Below are positions 35,179-44,109 of a stretch of 64,000 bases of DNA, piece by piece. Source of the stretch: an uncultured Sphingomonas sp. GTDB lineage: Bacteria; Pseudomonadota; Alphaproteobacteria; Sphingomonadales; Sphingomonadaceae. The stretch lies in contig NZ_CAJYQD010000048.1 of assembly GCF_913776855.1 (NCBI RefSeq), positions 19,634-83,633 on the forward strand. The letters run 5' to 3'. Numbering within the stretch: position 1 is the first letter of the stretch; each line of letters begins with the position of its first letter. The position numbers and the translations under genes were made by a program. The notes beneath the pieces are model-generated. The model was not told where the DNA came from. It saw only the letters and a list, made by a program, of their open reading frames with translations, and ran no database searches.

Positions 35179-37061
35179 GCCGCGGGCTCCGCCGGGCCGT
35201 CGGCCATATCCTCGGGCCAGTCGGCCAGACGCCGATACCAGGTCCGCCACAAAATTCCTCCACACACGATCACCACGATCAGGCACGCGGCCATCGCGGC
35301 GAAATTCTTGACCACCAGGAACACCGGCGTCGCGACCAGGGCGGTCTGCATCAGCGTGCCGACCACGATGTTGAAGGCGTTGCGCGGCAGCTCGCGATTG
35401 GGCTGTGCCGCCGGGTTCTCCGCCTGCAACAGCGCCTGCACCGGCCTCCAGAAGCCCCATGGCCGCACCTGCCTGTAGAAGCCCAGCAGCACCGCCGGAT
35501 CGGTCGGCCTCGTCATCAGGCTGGCCCCGATCGCCACCGCGCCCGACACGAGGATGATGAGCGGGAACAGGTACAGCGGCAGGATCGCCCCCGCCTGCGG
35601 CAGCAGCGGCCCGAACACGAACGGGAAGCTGAGCGAACAGGCGATGCCCGCCACCATGCCGGCGAAATAGCCTTCGCCGTTGAAGCGCCACCAATACCAT
35701 TTGATGACGTTGGACACGGTGTACCCGCCCCACAGCCCCGACACGATCCACTGCAGCGCATCGTTGATCGACGCGACGAACAGCCCGATCCCCATCGCCA
35801 GCAGCACGACCGCGACCGACACGGCATAGCTCAGCCGTACCAGCAGCCGCTGCGACGCATCCGGGTTCACGTACCGCCGGTACACGTCGTTGACGATGTA
35901 GAGCGGCGCCGCGTTCAGGCTGGAGGCAAAGGTCGCCATGAACGCCGCCAGCAGCCCGGTAATGATGACCCCGCGCACGCCCGCGGGCATGAACGCCTGA
36001 ATCGCGGCGGGCAGCAGATTCTCGAAATCAACCTTGCCGCCCGATGCCAGGTCCAGCCGGTCGACGAACACCAGCGCCAGCACGGTGAACCCGGCGATCA
36101 TCAGGTACCGGATCGGCATCAGCACCACCGATACGAAGCCGGTCACCTTCGCCGCATCGCGCGGGGATCGCGTCGCCAGCACGCGCTGCATGTCGTAGCT
36201 GGGCGCGGGACCGGCGGCGCTCTTCAGGATGCCGGAGAACAGCATCATCATCATCAGCGCGGTGAACAGTTCATAGCCGTCGCCCGCAATCTTCGCCGCC
36301 GCCTCCGGCCGGATCGCGCTCCAGTCCAGCCCCAGATGCCAGCCGAAGCCGGGACTCATCCACCCTGCCGGGGTGGCGGCGGCGATCTGCGCCGGGGTCA
36401 CCATCGTCATCGCCATGCCGGCAACGAAAAACGCCGCCAGCGTCATGATCCCGAATTGCAGCACATCGGTCCACACGATGCCCGGCAGTCCGCCCAACAC
36501 GACATAGACCGTGACCAGGGTGGTGAAGAACACCGCATAGGCGACCGGCACCTGCGCCGGGCTGAGCGTCAGTCCCAGCGCCGGGCCGATCGCCTCCCAC
36601 GGCAGGAACAATTCCATGAACTTGCCGATGCCGACGAACGCATAGACCAGGAACCCGACGACGCAGATGACCGAGAACAGCACGACCGACAGATGCGACA
36701 AGCGACTGCCGCGATTGTCGCCGAAACGGAACAGGATCCACTCCGCCCCCGACCGCACATTCGACCGCCGCAGCCACACGGCAAGATACGCCATCAGGAA
36801 CACCTGGTTGAACACCGGCCACAACCATGGCAGCCAGATGCTCTTCATCCCGTACAGGAACAGCAGCGTCGACAGCCACATCGTGCCCGAAATATCGAAC
36901 ATGCCGGACGCGTCGGACAGGCACAGCAGATACCAGGGCATCCGCTTGTTGCCGAGATAATAGCTGTCGATGCTCTCGGCGGCGCGCGCGCGCACCTTCA
37001 GCGCGATCGCCAGCGTCGCCACGAGATATGCGAGCACGATCAGCCCGTCGATCGGCGCCAC
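35175..37061 (-). CDS. Sodium:solute symporter (SSS) for a sugar
   Basis: Inner-membrane Na+/solute symporter of 628 residues, about 14 hydrophobic segments. It begins LIVLAYLVATLAIALKVRARAAESIDSYYLGNKRMPWYLLCLSDASGMFD, a typical SSS first-helix region, and has PGIVWTDVLQFGIMTLAAFF and the AFMATFASSLNAAPLYIVNDVYRRYV stretch of sugar-type members. It is the first gene of the operon followed by GH92, GH2 and GH85, with 4-nt overlaps throughout. It is the only inner-membrane sugar transporter in the locus, so it should import mannose or a small mannoside. The operator at 37149-37164 is 88 nt upstream. Confidence 0.9.
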   Translation of the reverse strand: MAPIDGLIVLAYLVATLAIALKVRARAAESIDSYYLGNKRMPWYLLCLSDASGMFDISGTMWLSTLLFLYGMKSIWLPWLWPVFNQVFLMAYLAVWLRRSNVRSGAEWILFRFGDNRGSRLSHLSVVLFSVICVVGFLVYAFVGIGKFMELFLPWEAIGPALGLTLSPAQVPVAYAVFFTTLVTVYVVLGGLPGIVWTDVLQFGIMTLAAFFVAGMAMTMVTPAQIAAATPAGWMSPGFGWHLGLDWSAIRPEAAAKIAGDGYELFTALMMMMLFSGILKSAAGPAPSYDMQRVLATRSPRDAAKVTGFVSVVLMPIRYLMIAGFTVLALVFVDRLDLASGGKVDFENLLPAAIQAFMPAGVRGVIITGLLAAFMATFASSLNAAPLYIVNDVYRRYVNPDASQRLLVRLSYAVSVAVVLLAMGIGLFVASINDALQWIVSGLWGGYTVSNVIKWYWWRFNGEGYFAGMVAGIACSLSFPFVFGPLLPQAGAILPLYLFPLIILVSGAVAIGASLMTRPTDPAVLLGFYRQVRPWGFWRPVQALLQAENPAAQPNRELPRNAFNIVVGTLMQTALVATPVFLVVKNFAAMAACLIVVIVCGGILWRTWYRRLADWPEDMADGPAEPAA

Positions 37062-37148
37062 GCCGCCCTCCCCCTGTACCGGCTCCGCAACGGGACCGCT
37101 TTGTCGGGACCAAGCCTAGGCAGCATCGACCGCCCTCGCAAGCGAATA

Positions 37149-37164
37149 ATGTAATGGATTACAT
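37149..37164. promoter_or_regulatory. LacI-type operator between SSS operon and LacI gene
   Basis: ATGTAATGGATTACAT, identical to the copy at 28097 except for one central base. It lies between the divergent SSS gene (start 37061) and the LacI gene (start 37253) and can control both. Confidence 0.8.
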
Positions 37165-37252
37165 GGTTCGCCGGCGCTATCGCGCTCTTCCTGCCCGCCC
37201 GCTTGACTTGGAACCGGCGGTTGGCAGAACGATAGGCCGGGGAGTAGGGGCA

Positions 37253-38245
37253 ATGAGCAGTATCATCGATGTCGCGAACGCGGCGGGCCTGTCGACCGCC
37301 ACCGTGTCGCGCGCGCTGCGCACCCCGGAAAAGGTGACGGAGGCGACCCGCGCCCGCGTGATGGCGGCGGTCGAGGCGGTCGATTACCGGCCGAACCTGC
37401 TGGCACGCAACCTGCGCTCCGACCGGTCCTTTTCGGTGCTGGTGCTGGTGCCGGGCATCGCCAACCCGTTCTTTGCCAATGTGACTGCCGGCATCGAATC
37501 GATCGCGTGGCGACGCGGCTATTCGGTATTTCTGGGCGACACGCGCGATTCCCGCGACCGGGAGGCGCATTATGAACAGCTGGTCGAAACCCGCCTCGCC
37601 GATGGTGTGATCCAGCTGTCGCCCGACTATGGCTTCAATGCGCGGCAACGGGCGGCGAGCTATCCGATCGTCCATGCCTGCGGTTGCGAACTCACCCAGG
37701 CACCGTCGGTCCGCATCGACAATGCCGGCGCGGCGCGGGAAATGGCCGACCACCTGATCGCCGCCGGCCATCGCCGCATAGCGACGATCAGCGGCCCCGC
37801 TGCCAACCCGCACGCGGTCGACCGGATGAAGGGCTATCGCGCCGCACTGGAAGCCGCCGGGATCGCGTTCGATCCGGCGTTGGTCCGCTTCGGTGATTGG
37901 TCGATGGGGTCGGGCGCTGCAGCGGCGAACGAGTTCCTGATGCTGCCGAACCGCCCGACTGCGATCTTCAGCATGAACGACGAAATGGCGATCGGCGCGA
38001 TTCAATCCGCCACCGCGCGAGGGCTTCGGGTGCCGCACGACCTGGCGATCACCGGGTTCGACGACATCAGCTTCGCGGCGCACTCCACCCCGTCGCTCAC
38101 CACCATCGCCCAGCCGGCCGAAGCGATGGGCGCCAAGGCGTGCGAAATCCTGATCGACCGGATCGAGGGCAAGGCCGCCGACGATACCGTCCATATCCTG
38201 TCCCACGAACTCATCGTCCGGCAAAGCAGCGCAACCGCAAATTAG
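37253..38245 (+). CDS. LacI family regulator of the N-glycan locus
   Basis: Repressor of 330 residues. The helix-turn-helix is at the very N-terminus (SSIIDVANAAGLSTATVSRALRTPEKVTEATRARVMAAVEAVDYRPNLLARNLR), followed by the effector domain (VLVLVPGIANPFFANVTAGIE ... HRRIATISGP ... ITGFDDISFAAHSTPSLTTIAQPAEAMG). The ATG at 37253 is fixed by the family N-terminus; the longer frame belongs to the antisense of the transporter. It sits between the two arms of the locus. Three 16-bp palindromes at 28097, 37149 and 38261 are its likely operators, covering the receptor, the transporter operon and the kinase-GH92 unit. Mannose or a mannoside is the expected inducer. Confidence 0.93.
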   Translation: MSSIIDVANAAGLSTATVSRALRTPEKVTEATRARVMAAVEAVDYRPNLLARNLRSDRSFSVLVLVPGIANPFFANVTAGIESIAWRRGYSVFLGDTRDSRDREAHYEQLVETRLADGVIQLSPDYGFNARQRAASYPIVHACGCELTQAPSVRIDNAGAAREMADHLIAAGHRRIATISGPAANPHAVDRMKGYRAALEAAGIAFDPALVRFGDWSMGSGAAAANEFLMLPNRPTAIFSMNDEMAIGAIQSATARGLRVPHDLAITGFDDISFAAHSTPSLTTIAQPAEAMGAKACEILIDRIEGKAADDTVHILSHELIVRQSSATAN

Positions 38246-38260
38246 GGTTGGTTTTGATCG

Positions 38261-38276
38261 ATGTAATGGATTACAC
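38261..38276 (+). promoter_or_regulatory. LacI-type operator upstream of the ROK kinase gene
   Basis: ATGTAATGGATTACAC differs from the 37149 copy only in the last base. It lies 50 nt before the kinase start and 15 nt after the LacI stop, so the kinase and second GH92 have their own regulated promoter. Confidence 0.75.
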
Positions 38277-38326
38277 GGCCCCGGCAGGCGACGACGAACC
38301 CGTCGCGCCGAACGGGGGGAGAGCGG

Positions 38327-39241
38327 GTGCCGATGATCGTCGGGGTGGACATTGGCGGACATCATGTCGCAGCAGCAGCCATTGCGCAGGATGCGCCCGG
38401 CGCACTCGTCGCCGACACCTTTCAACACGTTGCCTGCGCCCCGAGTGACAACCGCGCTACGTTGATCGCGGCATGGGCCGGGGCGATCGACGCCGTGGTC
38501 GAGCGGGTCGGCCCGGATCAGGTGCGCGGCATCGGCATCGCGATGCCCGGCTCGTTCGACTACACCGCCGGCATCGCCTATTTCGAAGGGAACGGGAAAT
38601 TCGCCGCGCTGTACGGCGTCGATGTCGCGCAGGCGCTGGCCGAAACGTTGCGCCATCCCCGCCCGGTCCGCTTCCTCAACGACGCCACCGCCTTTGCGGT
38701 CGGCTGCGTCGCGATCGGCGCAACGCCGGCACGGGGCAATGTCGTCGGCGTGACGCTGGGCACCGGATTAGGATCGGCGTTCCTGCGCGACGGCATACCC
38801 GCGATCGACGGTGACGACGTACCGCCGCACGGCTCGCTCTGGCACCTGCCCTTTCGGGAAGGCATCGCCGACGATCATGTCTCTGCCCGCTGGCTGACCG
38901 CGCGCATCGCACAGCGGCTGGACGGTATCGACACGGTTGTCGCCGCCGCCGACGCGGCCCGCGCCGGCAACGAAACCGCCGCTACGATCTTTGCCGATTA
39001 TGGCGACAATCTCGGCACGATCCTTTCGCCCTGGGTCGATCGCTTCGGCGCCGGAACCGTCATGCTCGGCGGTCGCATCTGCGGCGCGTTCGACCTGTTC
39101 GGCCCGGTGCTTCGCCAGCACCTGCCCACCACCCATATCGCGGTCCATGCCGATACCGAGGACGCCGCCATCATCGGCGCCGCCCGGACGTTCGACGCGA
39201 CATTCTGGGACCGCGCCCGCCACCACCTGCCGACCCGTTGA
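38327..39241 (+). CDS. ROK family sugar kinase
   Basis: ATP-dependent sugar kinase of 304 residues. It has the phosphate-1 motif VGVDIGGHHVAAAAI near the N-terminus, GIGIAMPGSFDYTAGIAYFEGNGKFAALYGVDV, VRFLNDATAFAVGC with the catalytic Asn-Asp, and VVGVTLGTGLGSAF. The usual ROK zinc motif (CxCGxxGCxE) is absent; the corresponding region reads HGSLWHLPFREGIADDHVSARWL. The start is GTG at 38327 (GGGGGGAGAG upstream) or ATG at 38333. In this locus it probably phosphorylates mannose or GlcNAc released by the GH2 enzyme. It is separated from the second GH92 gene by 14 nt. Confidence 0.88.
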   Translation: MPMIVGVDIGGHHVAAAAIAQDAPGALVADTFQHVACAPSDNRATLIAAWAGAIDAVVERVGPDQVRGIGIAMPGSFDYTAGIAYFEGNGKFAALYGVDVAQALAETLRHPRPVRFLNDATAFAVGCVAIGATPARGNVVGVTLGTGLGSAFLRDGIPAIDGDDVPPHGSLWHLPFREGIADDHVSARWLTARIAQRLDGIDTVVAAADAARAGNETAATIFADYGDNLGTILSPWVDRFGAGTVMLGGRICGAFDLFGPVLRQHLPTTHIAVHADTEDAAIIGAARTFDATFWDRARHHLPTR

Positions 39242-39255
39242 GAGAGGACCGCCGC

Positions 39256-41589
39256 ATGGCCCTGCCCCGCCTGACCGCCCCCGCCACCGCGCTGGCGCTG
39301 ATCCTCGCTCCCCTCACCCCCGGCGTGGCGCAGGACCAGCGCGCCGATTTGGTCGATCTGGTCAACCCGCTGATGGGGACGGATTCGACCTATGAACTGT
39401 CCTACGGCAACACCTATCCGGCGATCGCGCTGCCATGGGGCATGAATTTCTGGACGCCGACCACCAACAAGGCCGGCGACGGCTGGGCCTATCGCTACCG
39501 CGATACCAAGCTGTGGGGCTTCAAGCAGACCCATCAGCCCAGCCCGTGGATGAACGACTATGGCGCCTTCTCGCTGATGGCGATGACGGGTACGCCGAAA
39601 CTGGCCGAGGCCGACCGCGCGTCGTGGTATTCGCACAAGGCGGAAACCGCTCGCCCCTATTACTACAGCGCCTACCTCGCCGATTACGACACCACGGTCG
39701 AGATCGCGCCGACCGAGCGGGCGGCGCAGTTCCGCTTCACCTTCCCGGAAAGCGATCAGAGCTGGATCCTGCTCGACGCGTTCGACAAGGGGTCGGCGGT
39801 CACCATCCTGCCGAAACAGCGCCGCATCATCGGCTATGCCAGCAACAATAGCGGCGGCGTACCGGCCAATTTCCGCGACTGGTTCGTGCTGGAATTCGAC
39901 CACGACTTCACCGTTGCCGACACGATCGGTGACGGCTTCAAGCGCCAGAGCGGCGTGACACGGGCCGAAGGCAAGCGCGTCGGCGCGCTGGTCGGGTTCA
40001 GGACGCGCAAGGGCGAACAGGTGAATGTCCGTGTCGCCTCCTCCTTCATCAGTGCCGAACAGGCGCAACTGAACCTCGACCGCGAACTGGGCCGCGACGA
40101 TTTCGACGCGACGAAGGCCAAGGCCCGCGCTGCCTGGTCCGCGCTAATGGGCCGGTACAAGGTCGACGATCCCGACCTCGACAATGTGCGCACCTTCTAT
40201 TCGGCACTGTACCGAACGCAGCTCTTTCCACGCCGCTTCCACGAATATGACCGCGCGGGAAAGATGGTTCACTACAGCCCCTATAATGGGCAGGTGTTGC
40301 CGGGGCCGATGTTCACCGACAACGGCTTCTGGGACACGTTCCGCGCCGTATTTCCGCTGTTCACGATCATGGAGCGCAAGCTCGATGGCGAGATCATGCA
40401 GGGCCTTGCCAACACCTACCGCGAATCCGGCTGGCTGCCCGAGTGGGCCAGCCCCGGACACCGCGACGTGATGATCGGATCGAACTCGGCGGTGAACATC
40501 GCCGACGCCTATCTCAAGGGCATTCGCGGCTACGATATCGAAACGCTGTACGAAGCGATTCTGAAGAACGCGACGACCAGCGTCGGCCGCCCGAAATCGG
40601 CGGAGGGCAAGACGATCAGCGCGGTCGGGCGCGAAGGCGTCGAATATTACAACCGCCTAGGCTACGTTCCCTATGACGTCGGCATCAAGGAGAACGCCGC
40701 CCGCACGCTCGAATATGCCTATGCCGACTTCACCATCGCGCGGTTGGCCGAGGCACTGGGCAAAAAGAACGACGCCGCGATGTTCCGCGCACGCGCGCAG
40801 AATTACCGCAAGCTGTTCGACCCGACGGTCGGCTGGATGCGCGGCCGCAATCAGGACGGGACGTTCCAGACGCCGTTCAACCCGCTGAAATGGGGCGATG
40901 CCTTCACTGAAGGTAACTCGATGCACTATAGCTGGTCGGTGTTTCAGGACGTGCGGGGCCTGATCGACCTGATGGGCGGCGACCGCGCCTTCGTCGCAAA
41001 GATCGATCAGGTGTTCGACAGCCCGCCCAAGTTCGACGAAAGCTATTACGGGCAGGTCATTCACGAAATCCGCGAGATGCAGATCGTGAACATGGGCAAC
41101 TATGCCCATGGCAACCAGCCGATCCAGCACATGATCTATCTCTACGACTATGCCGGCGCGCCCTGGAAAACGCAGTGGCACGTTCGCAACGTGATGCGCC
41201 GCCTCTATGCCGCGCAGCCCGACGGCTATCCCGGCGACGAGGATAACGGCCAGACCTCGGCCTGGTATGTGTTCAGCGCACTGGGCTTCTATCCGGTCAC
41301 TCCGGGCGCGAACCAATATGTCATCGGGTCGCCGCTGTTCCGTCGCAGCGAACTGGCGCTGGAAAACGGCAAGCGCTTCGTGGTCGAGGCACCGAACAAC
41401 AGCGTGGCCAATGTCTATATCCAGTCGGCGACGCTCAACGGGCGCAAGCTCGATCGTACGTGGATTTCGCAGGACGAGATCCTGGCCGGCGGCACCTTGC
41501 GCTTCGTGATGGGACCGACCCCGAACAAGGCATGGGCGACCGGCCCCGCCGCTGCGCCCTATTCGATGAGCCAGCGCGCGGCGCAGTGA
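39256..41589 (+). CDS. GH92 alpha-mannosidase, 777 residues, second type
   Basis: Secreted GH92 enzyme with a signal peptide (TALALILAPLTPGVAQDQ). Family motifs are VDLVNPLMGTDSTYELSYGNTYPAIALPWGMNFWTP, DNGFWDTFRAVFPLFT, GNYAHGNQPIQHMIYLYDYAGAPWKTQ and EDNGQTSAWYVFSALGFYPVTPG. The motif reads HGNQPIQH where the other GH92 here has HGDEPGHQ, so the glutamate linked with alpha-1,2 specificity is a glutamine, suggesting another linkage such as alpha-1,3. There is no C-terminal binding domain. The ATG at 39256 has AGAGAGGA 7 nt upstream; an earlier TTG at 39238 is not needed. It converges with the next gene with 10 nt between stops. Confidence 0.92.
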   Translation: MALPRLTAPATALALILAPLTPGVAQDQRADLVDLVNPLMGTDSTYELSYGNTYPAIALPWGMNFWTPTTNKAGDGWAYRYRDTKLWGFKQTHQPSPWMNDYGAFSLMAMTGTPKLAEADRASWYSHKAETARPYYYSAYLADYDTTVEIAPTERAAQFRFTFPESDQSWILLDAFDKGSAVTILPKQRRIIGYASNNSGGVPANFRDWFVLEFDHDFTVADTIGDGFKRQSGVTRAEGKRVGALVGFRTRKGEQVNVRVASSFISAEQAQLNLDRELGRDDFDATKAKARAAWSALMGRYKVDDPDLDNVRTFYSALYRTQLFPRRFHEYDRAGKMVHYSPYNGQVLPGPMFTDNGFWDTFRAVFPLFTIMERKLDGEIMQGLANTYRESGWLPEWASPGHRDVMIGSNSAVNIADAYLKGIRGYDIETLYEAILKNATTSVGRPKSAEGKTISAVGREGVEYYNRLGYVPYDVGIKENAARTLEYAYADFTIARLAEALGKKNDAAMFRARAQNYRKLFDPTVGWMRGRNQDGTFQTPFNPLKWGDAFTEGNSMHYSWSVFQDVRGLIDLMGGDRAFVAKIDQVFDSPPKFDESYYGQVIHEIREMQIVNMGNYAHGNQPIQHMIYLYDYAGAPWKTQWHVRNVMRRLYAAQPDGYPGDEDNGQTSAWYVFSALGFYPVTPGANQYVIGSPLFRRSELALENGKRFVVEAPNNSVANVYIQSATLNGRKLDRTWISQDEILAGGTLRFVMGPTPNKAWATGPAAAPYSMSQRAAQ

Positions 41590-41599
41590 TGCGGACGGG

Positions 41600-43939
41600 T
41601 CACTTAACTTGCAGCACCGCGTCGCCTGCGTCGTGGAGCTTCAGGTAGAGCGTCCCGTCGCCGCCGCGCGGGATCGAAACCGACGTGCCGACGAACCCGC
41701 CCGGCAGCGTGGCCGCTCCGGCCATGTCGGGGGACGTCCCGATCGCCGCGACCAGGAACAGGTCGCGGCCGGTCACGGTGCAGGTGTCGCGACAGTCGAT
41801 CGCGGTCAGTACCGGTAGCCGTACCAGCCTTGCCAGCGTTTGCCAGTCGCCCGCCGCACCGCCGCGCAACGCCCGCACGCGCAGGTCGCCCGACACGGCC
41901 GGTCCGAACGCGGCCTGTGGTGCGATCGTCGTCACCAGCACGTCGCCGCCGACCTGCTGCACCGCGCCCGACGCGATGGTCAGCCGCTTAGTCGCATCGC
42001 CCGCCGCGATCTCGATCCCGTCTTCCGGCCCGTCCAGTCCCCCGGTTACCCGCGCGGAAAAGGTCAAAGCGGCGGCTGTCGGCACCAGCGCGTCTGGCAG
42101 TACGATCGGTCGTGCGCCTGCCGGTGGATCATACGCCACCCGCCGGTCGAGCAACTGCACCACCGGCCGCGCCGGCGCGACCGTCGCCGGCACACTGGCG
42201 CTGCGCCCATCGCGCAGCTGCACGCCAGCGGTCGTATCGGCAGTTTCATCAGGCGACTGCTCGGCCGTCAGCACCAGCCGGTCGCCATCGCCCGCCCGAG
42301 TCAGTGTGCCCGGCGCAAAGCGCGTACCGCCCAGCGTGAGTCCCGCCACCTGGTCCAGCCGTGCGCCTTCCAGCACGCCGTCCCTATCCCCCCGATGGAC
42401 GGTGAACCGGTCGAGCCGGCTCGGTTCCGCCCGCCCGTTGAGCGCAATCTGGTCCGGGGCGACCGCACCGTGGCGCACGACCGTCAGCGTCAGTGGCCCC
42501 GGCCGCGTCTTGCCGAGCGGCAGCGTCGCCTCGATCCCGTCCGCGCCCGCCGCCTTCCAGCTGATCGAGCGGCTGAGGCCGCCCGCATCGCGCAGTGTCA
42601 GGGCCGAAACGCACGCCGCCGCGCCGCCGCGCAGCACCAGCGGATGGTCACGCCCGACGATGACATTCGCATCGGGTTGTGGCGCCCATGCCCCCGGCCC
42701 ATCGATCTGCGCGGGTACGCGCGGCCCGCTGAACCGGTCGAAACCCCAGCTTCCCTGCACCACCGCCTCGCCGATCGGCCCGGTGACCGTCACGCCGCCG
42801 CTCGGCACCAGCCCGCCGCGCTCGGCATCGGGGGTCAGCTTCAACAGCGACACCTTGCCGTCCACCGCCGTGACCTTCAGCGTCAGGTCGCGGGCATAAT
42901 CGGTCGCGAACAGCAACGCTGCATCGTCCAGCGGCAGCACGAGGTCGGGCCTGGCCAGGCACAACGCCCCCGGCGCGGCCGATCGCCACAGTGGCGGCGG
43001 GGCGTCGCCGATCGGCGGGAGCGGAGCGACCAGCACCGATCGCGGATTCTGGAAGGACGGCGCGCTGTTCAGCTGCAGGTGGATCGCCTTTCCCTGCCCC
43101 AGCGCCAGTGCCGGCAGATATTGATATTGCGCGCTGCGAAACGCGCCGAACAACCGGGCGAGGTCGCGGGCCAAACCGATATAGGGGCTGTAATACCCTG
43201 CCCCGCCCTCGCGCGTCGCCGCCACCCGGTAGGCGATATCGACCGGCGCCCCGGTCAGCGTCTCGGTGAGCGTCGCCCCCCGCTGCGCCTGCAGCACCAG
43301 CGCGTCGCGCTGCTGGGTCAGGCACGCCGCCTGCAGCGTGCGTTGCTTCAACAGGCAATCGGCGTTCAGCTTGATCCGCAGCGCCTCGGCCAGCACCGGC
43401 GCGGCGGTCGCCAGCCGTTCGGGCGCGGCATCGCCGATCCGCCCGATCGCGCCGACGAACGCGTCCAGCCGCTGCCGGTCGAGCGATGCCTGATACAGGT
43501 CCTGCGCCGCGCGCACGAACACCCCCGGCCGCCCGCGCACGGCTCCCCGCACCGCCGAAAAGCCGCCGCCCGCTTCGGGGGCGAGGAACAGGATCGCCTG
43601 CTCCGCACCTTGCGGAACGGTGAAGGTCAGCACGTCCTTCTTCGGCTTCCACGTCTCGACCGAAAAGAACCAGTTCTTGGGCGGCGGATTGGTCGCCCCG
43701 CGCAGGAACGCGACGACCAGCAGATACCGCGCCGACTGATCGGCGGGCAGCAGCGCGCGGGCGGTCAGCGTGTCGCCACCGCGCAGCGCCGGCACCGCCG
43801 CTACCGGCAGTTCCACCCCGCCCCGCGTGACGCTGACCGCCACTTCCGGCCCGTCGAGGTCGAACCCGTTCTGCTGGGCAAGCGCCGGACCGGCAAACAG
43901 CGCCGACAGCGCAGCGAGGAACAGGAATAGGCGAACCAT
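41600..43939 (-). CDS. Large secreted protein of unknown function
   Basis: A 779-residue exported protein I cannot assign. A clear signal peptide (MVRLFLFLAALSALFAGPALAQQ) precedes an N-terminal beta-rich domain, an alpha-helical middle (about 135-260, AQDLYQASLDRQRLDAFVGAIGRIGDAAPERL... with cysteines in NADCLLKQRTLQAACLTQQ), and a long beta-sandwich-rich C-terminal half with repeated strands (LTLTVVRHGAVAPDQIAL, VLEGARLDQVAGLTLGGTRFAPG). The C-terminus has a cysteine pair (DCRDTCTVTG). It resembles conserved sphingomonad surface or periplasmic proteins. The ATG at 43939 is chosen for the signal peptide. The repeat pair 44009-44101 lies just upstream. Confidence 0.7.
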   Translation of the reverse strand: MVRLFLFLAALSALFAGPALAQQNGFDLDGPEVAVSVTRGGVELPVAAVPALRGGDTLTARALLPADQSARYLLVVAFLRGATNPPPKNWFFSVETWKPKKDVLTFTVPQGAEQAILFLAPEAGGGFSAVRGAVRGRPGVFVRAAQDLYQASLDRQRLDAFVGAIGRIGDAAPERLATAAPVLAEALRIKLNADCLLKQRTLQAACLTQQRDALVLQAQRGATLTETLTGAPVDIAYRVAATREGGAGYYSPYIGLARDLARLFGAFRSAQYQYLPALALGQGKAIHLQLNSAPSFQNPRSVLVAPLPPIGDAPPPLWRSAAPGALCLARPDLVLPLDDAALLFATDYARDLTLKVTAVDGKVSLLKLTPDAERGGLVPSGGVTVTGPIGEAVVQGSWGFDRFSGPRVPAQIDGPGAWAPQPDANVIVGRDHPLVLRGGAAACVSALTLRDAGGLSRSISWKAAGADGIEATLPLGKTRPGPLTLTVVRHGAVAPDQIALNGRAEPSRLDRFTVHRGDRDGVLEGARLDQVAGLTLGGTRFAPGTLTRAGDGDRLVLTAEQSPDETADTTAGVQLRDGRSASVPATVAPARPVVQLLDRRVAYDPPAGARPIVLPDALVPTAAALTFSARVTGGLDGPEDGIEIAAGDATKRLTIASGAVQQVGGDVLVTTIAPQAAFGPAVSGDLRVRALRGGAAGDWQTLARLVRLPVLTAIDCRDTCTVTGRDLFLVAAIGTSPDMAGAATLPGGFVGTSVSIPRGGDGTLYLKLHDAGDAVLQVK

Positions 43940-44008
43940 GGTGCGCGCTATAGCGGAGGGGGAGCGGGTTGATCCACCGGCTTGGTGGCGCCTAAACCTA
44001 CTGCTGGC

Positions 44009-44101
44009 GTCATTCCCGCGAAGGCGGGAATCCATAACCGCCAGCGTTTCGATGGGGTCGATACGGTTGCGGATATGGCCTCCCGCCTGCGCGGGACTGA
44101 C
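44009..44101. repeat. Inverted pair of REP-like palindromes
   Basis: Two GC-rich palindromes, 44009-44033 (core TTCCCGCGAAGGCGGGAA) and 44076-44101 (core CCTCCCGCCTGCGCGGGA), face each other 42 nt apart between the unknown secreted protein and folP. They belong to the GTCAYYCC...GCGAAGGC family seen repeatedly to the right of this point. Confidence 0.85.
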
Positions 44102-44109
44102 GGGGGTGC

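Noticed and set aside
35124..37154. 676-codon open frame on the plus strand
   Set aside because: Antisense to the SSS transporter; rich in His, Arg and Gln with no recognisable domain.
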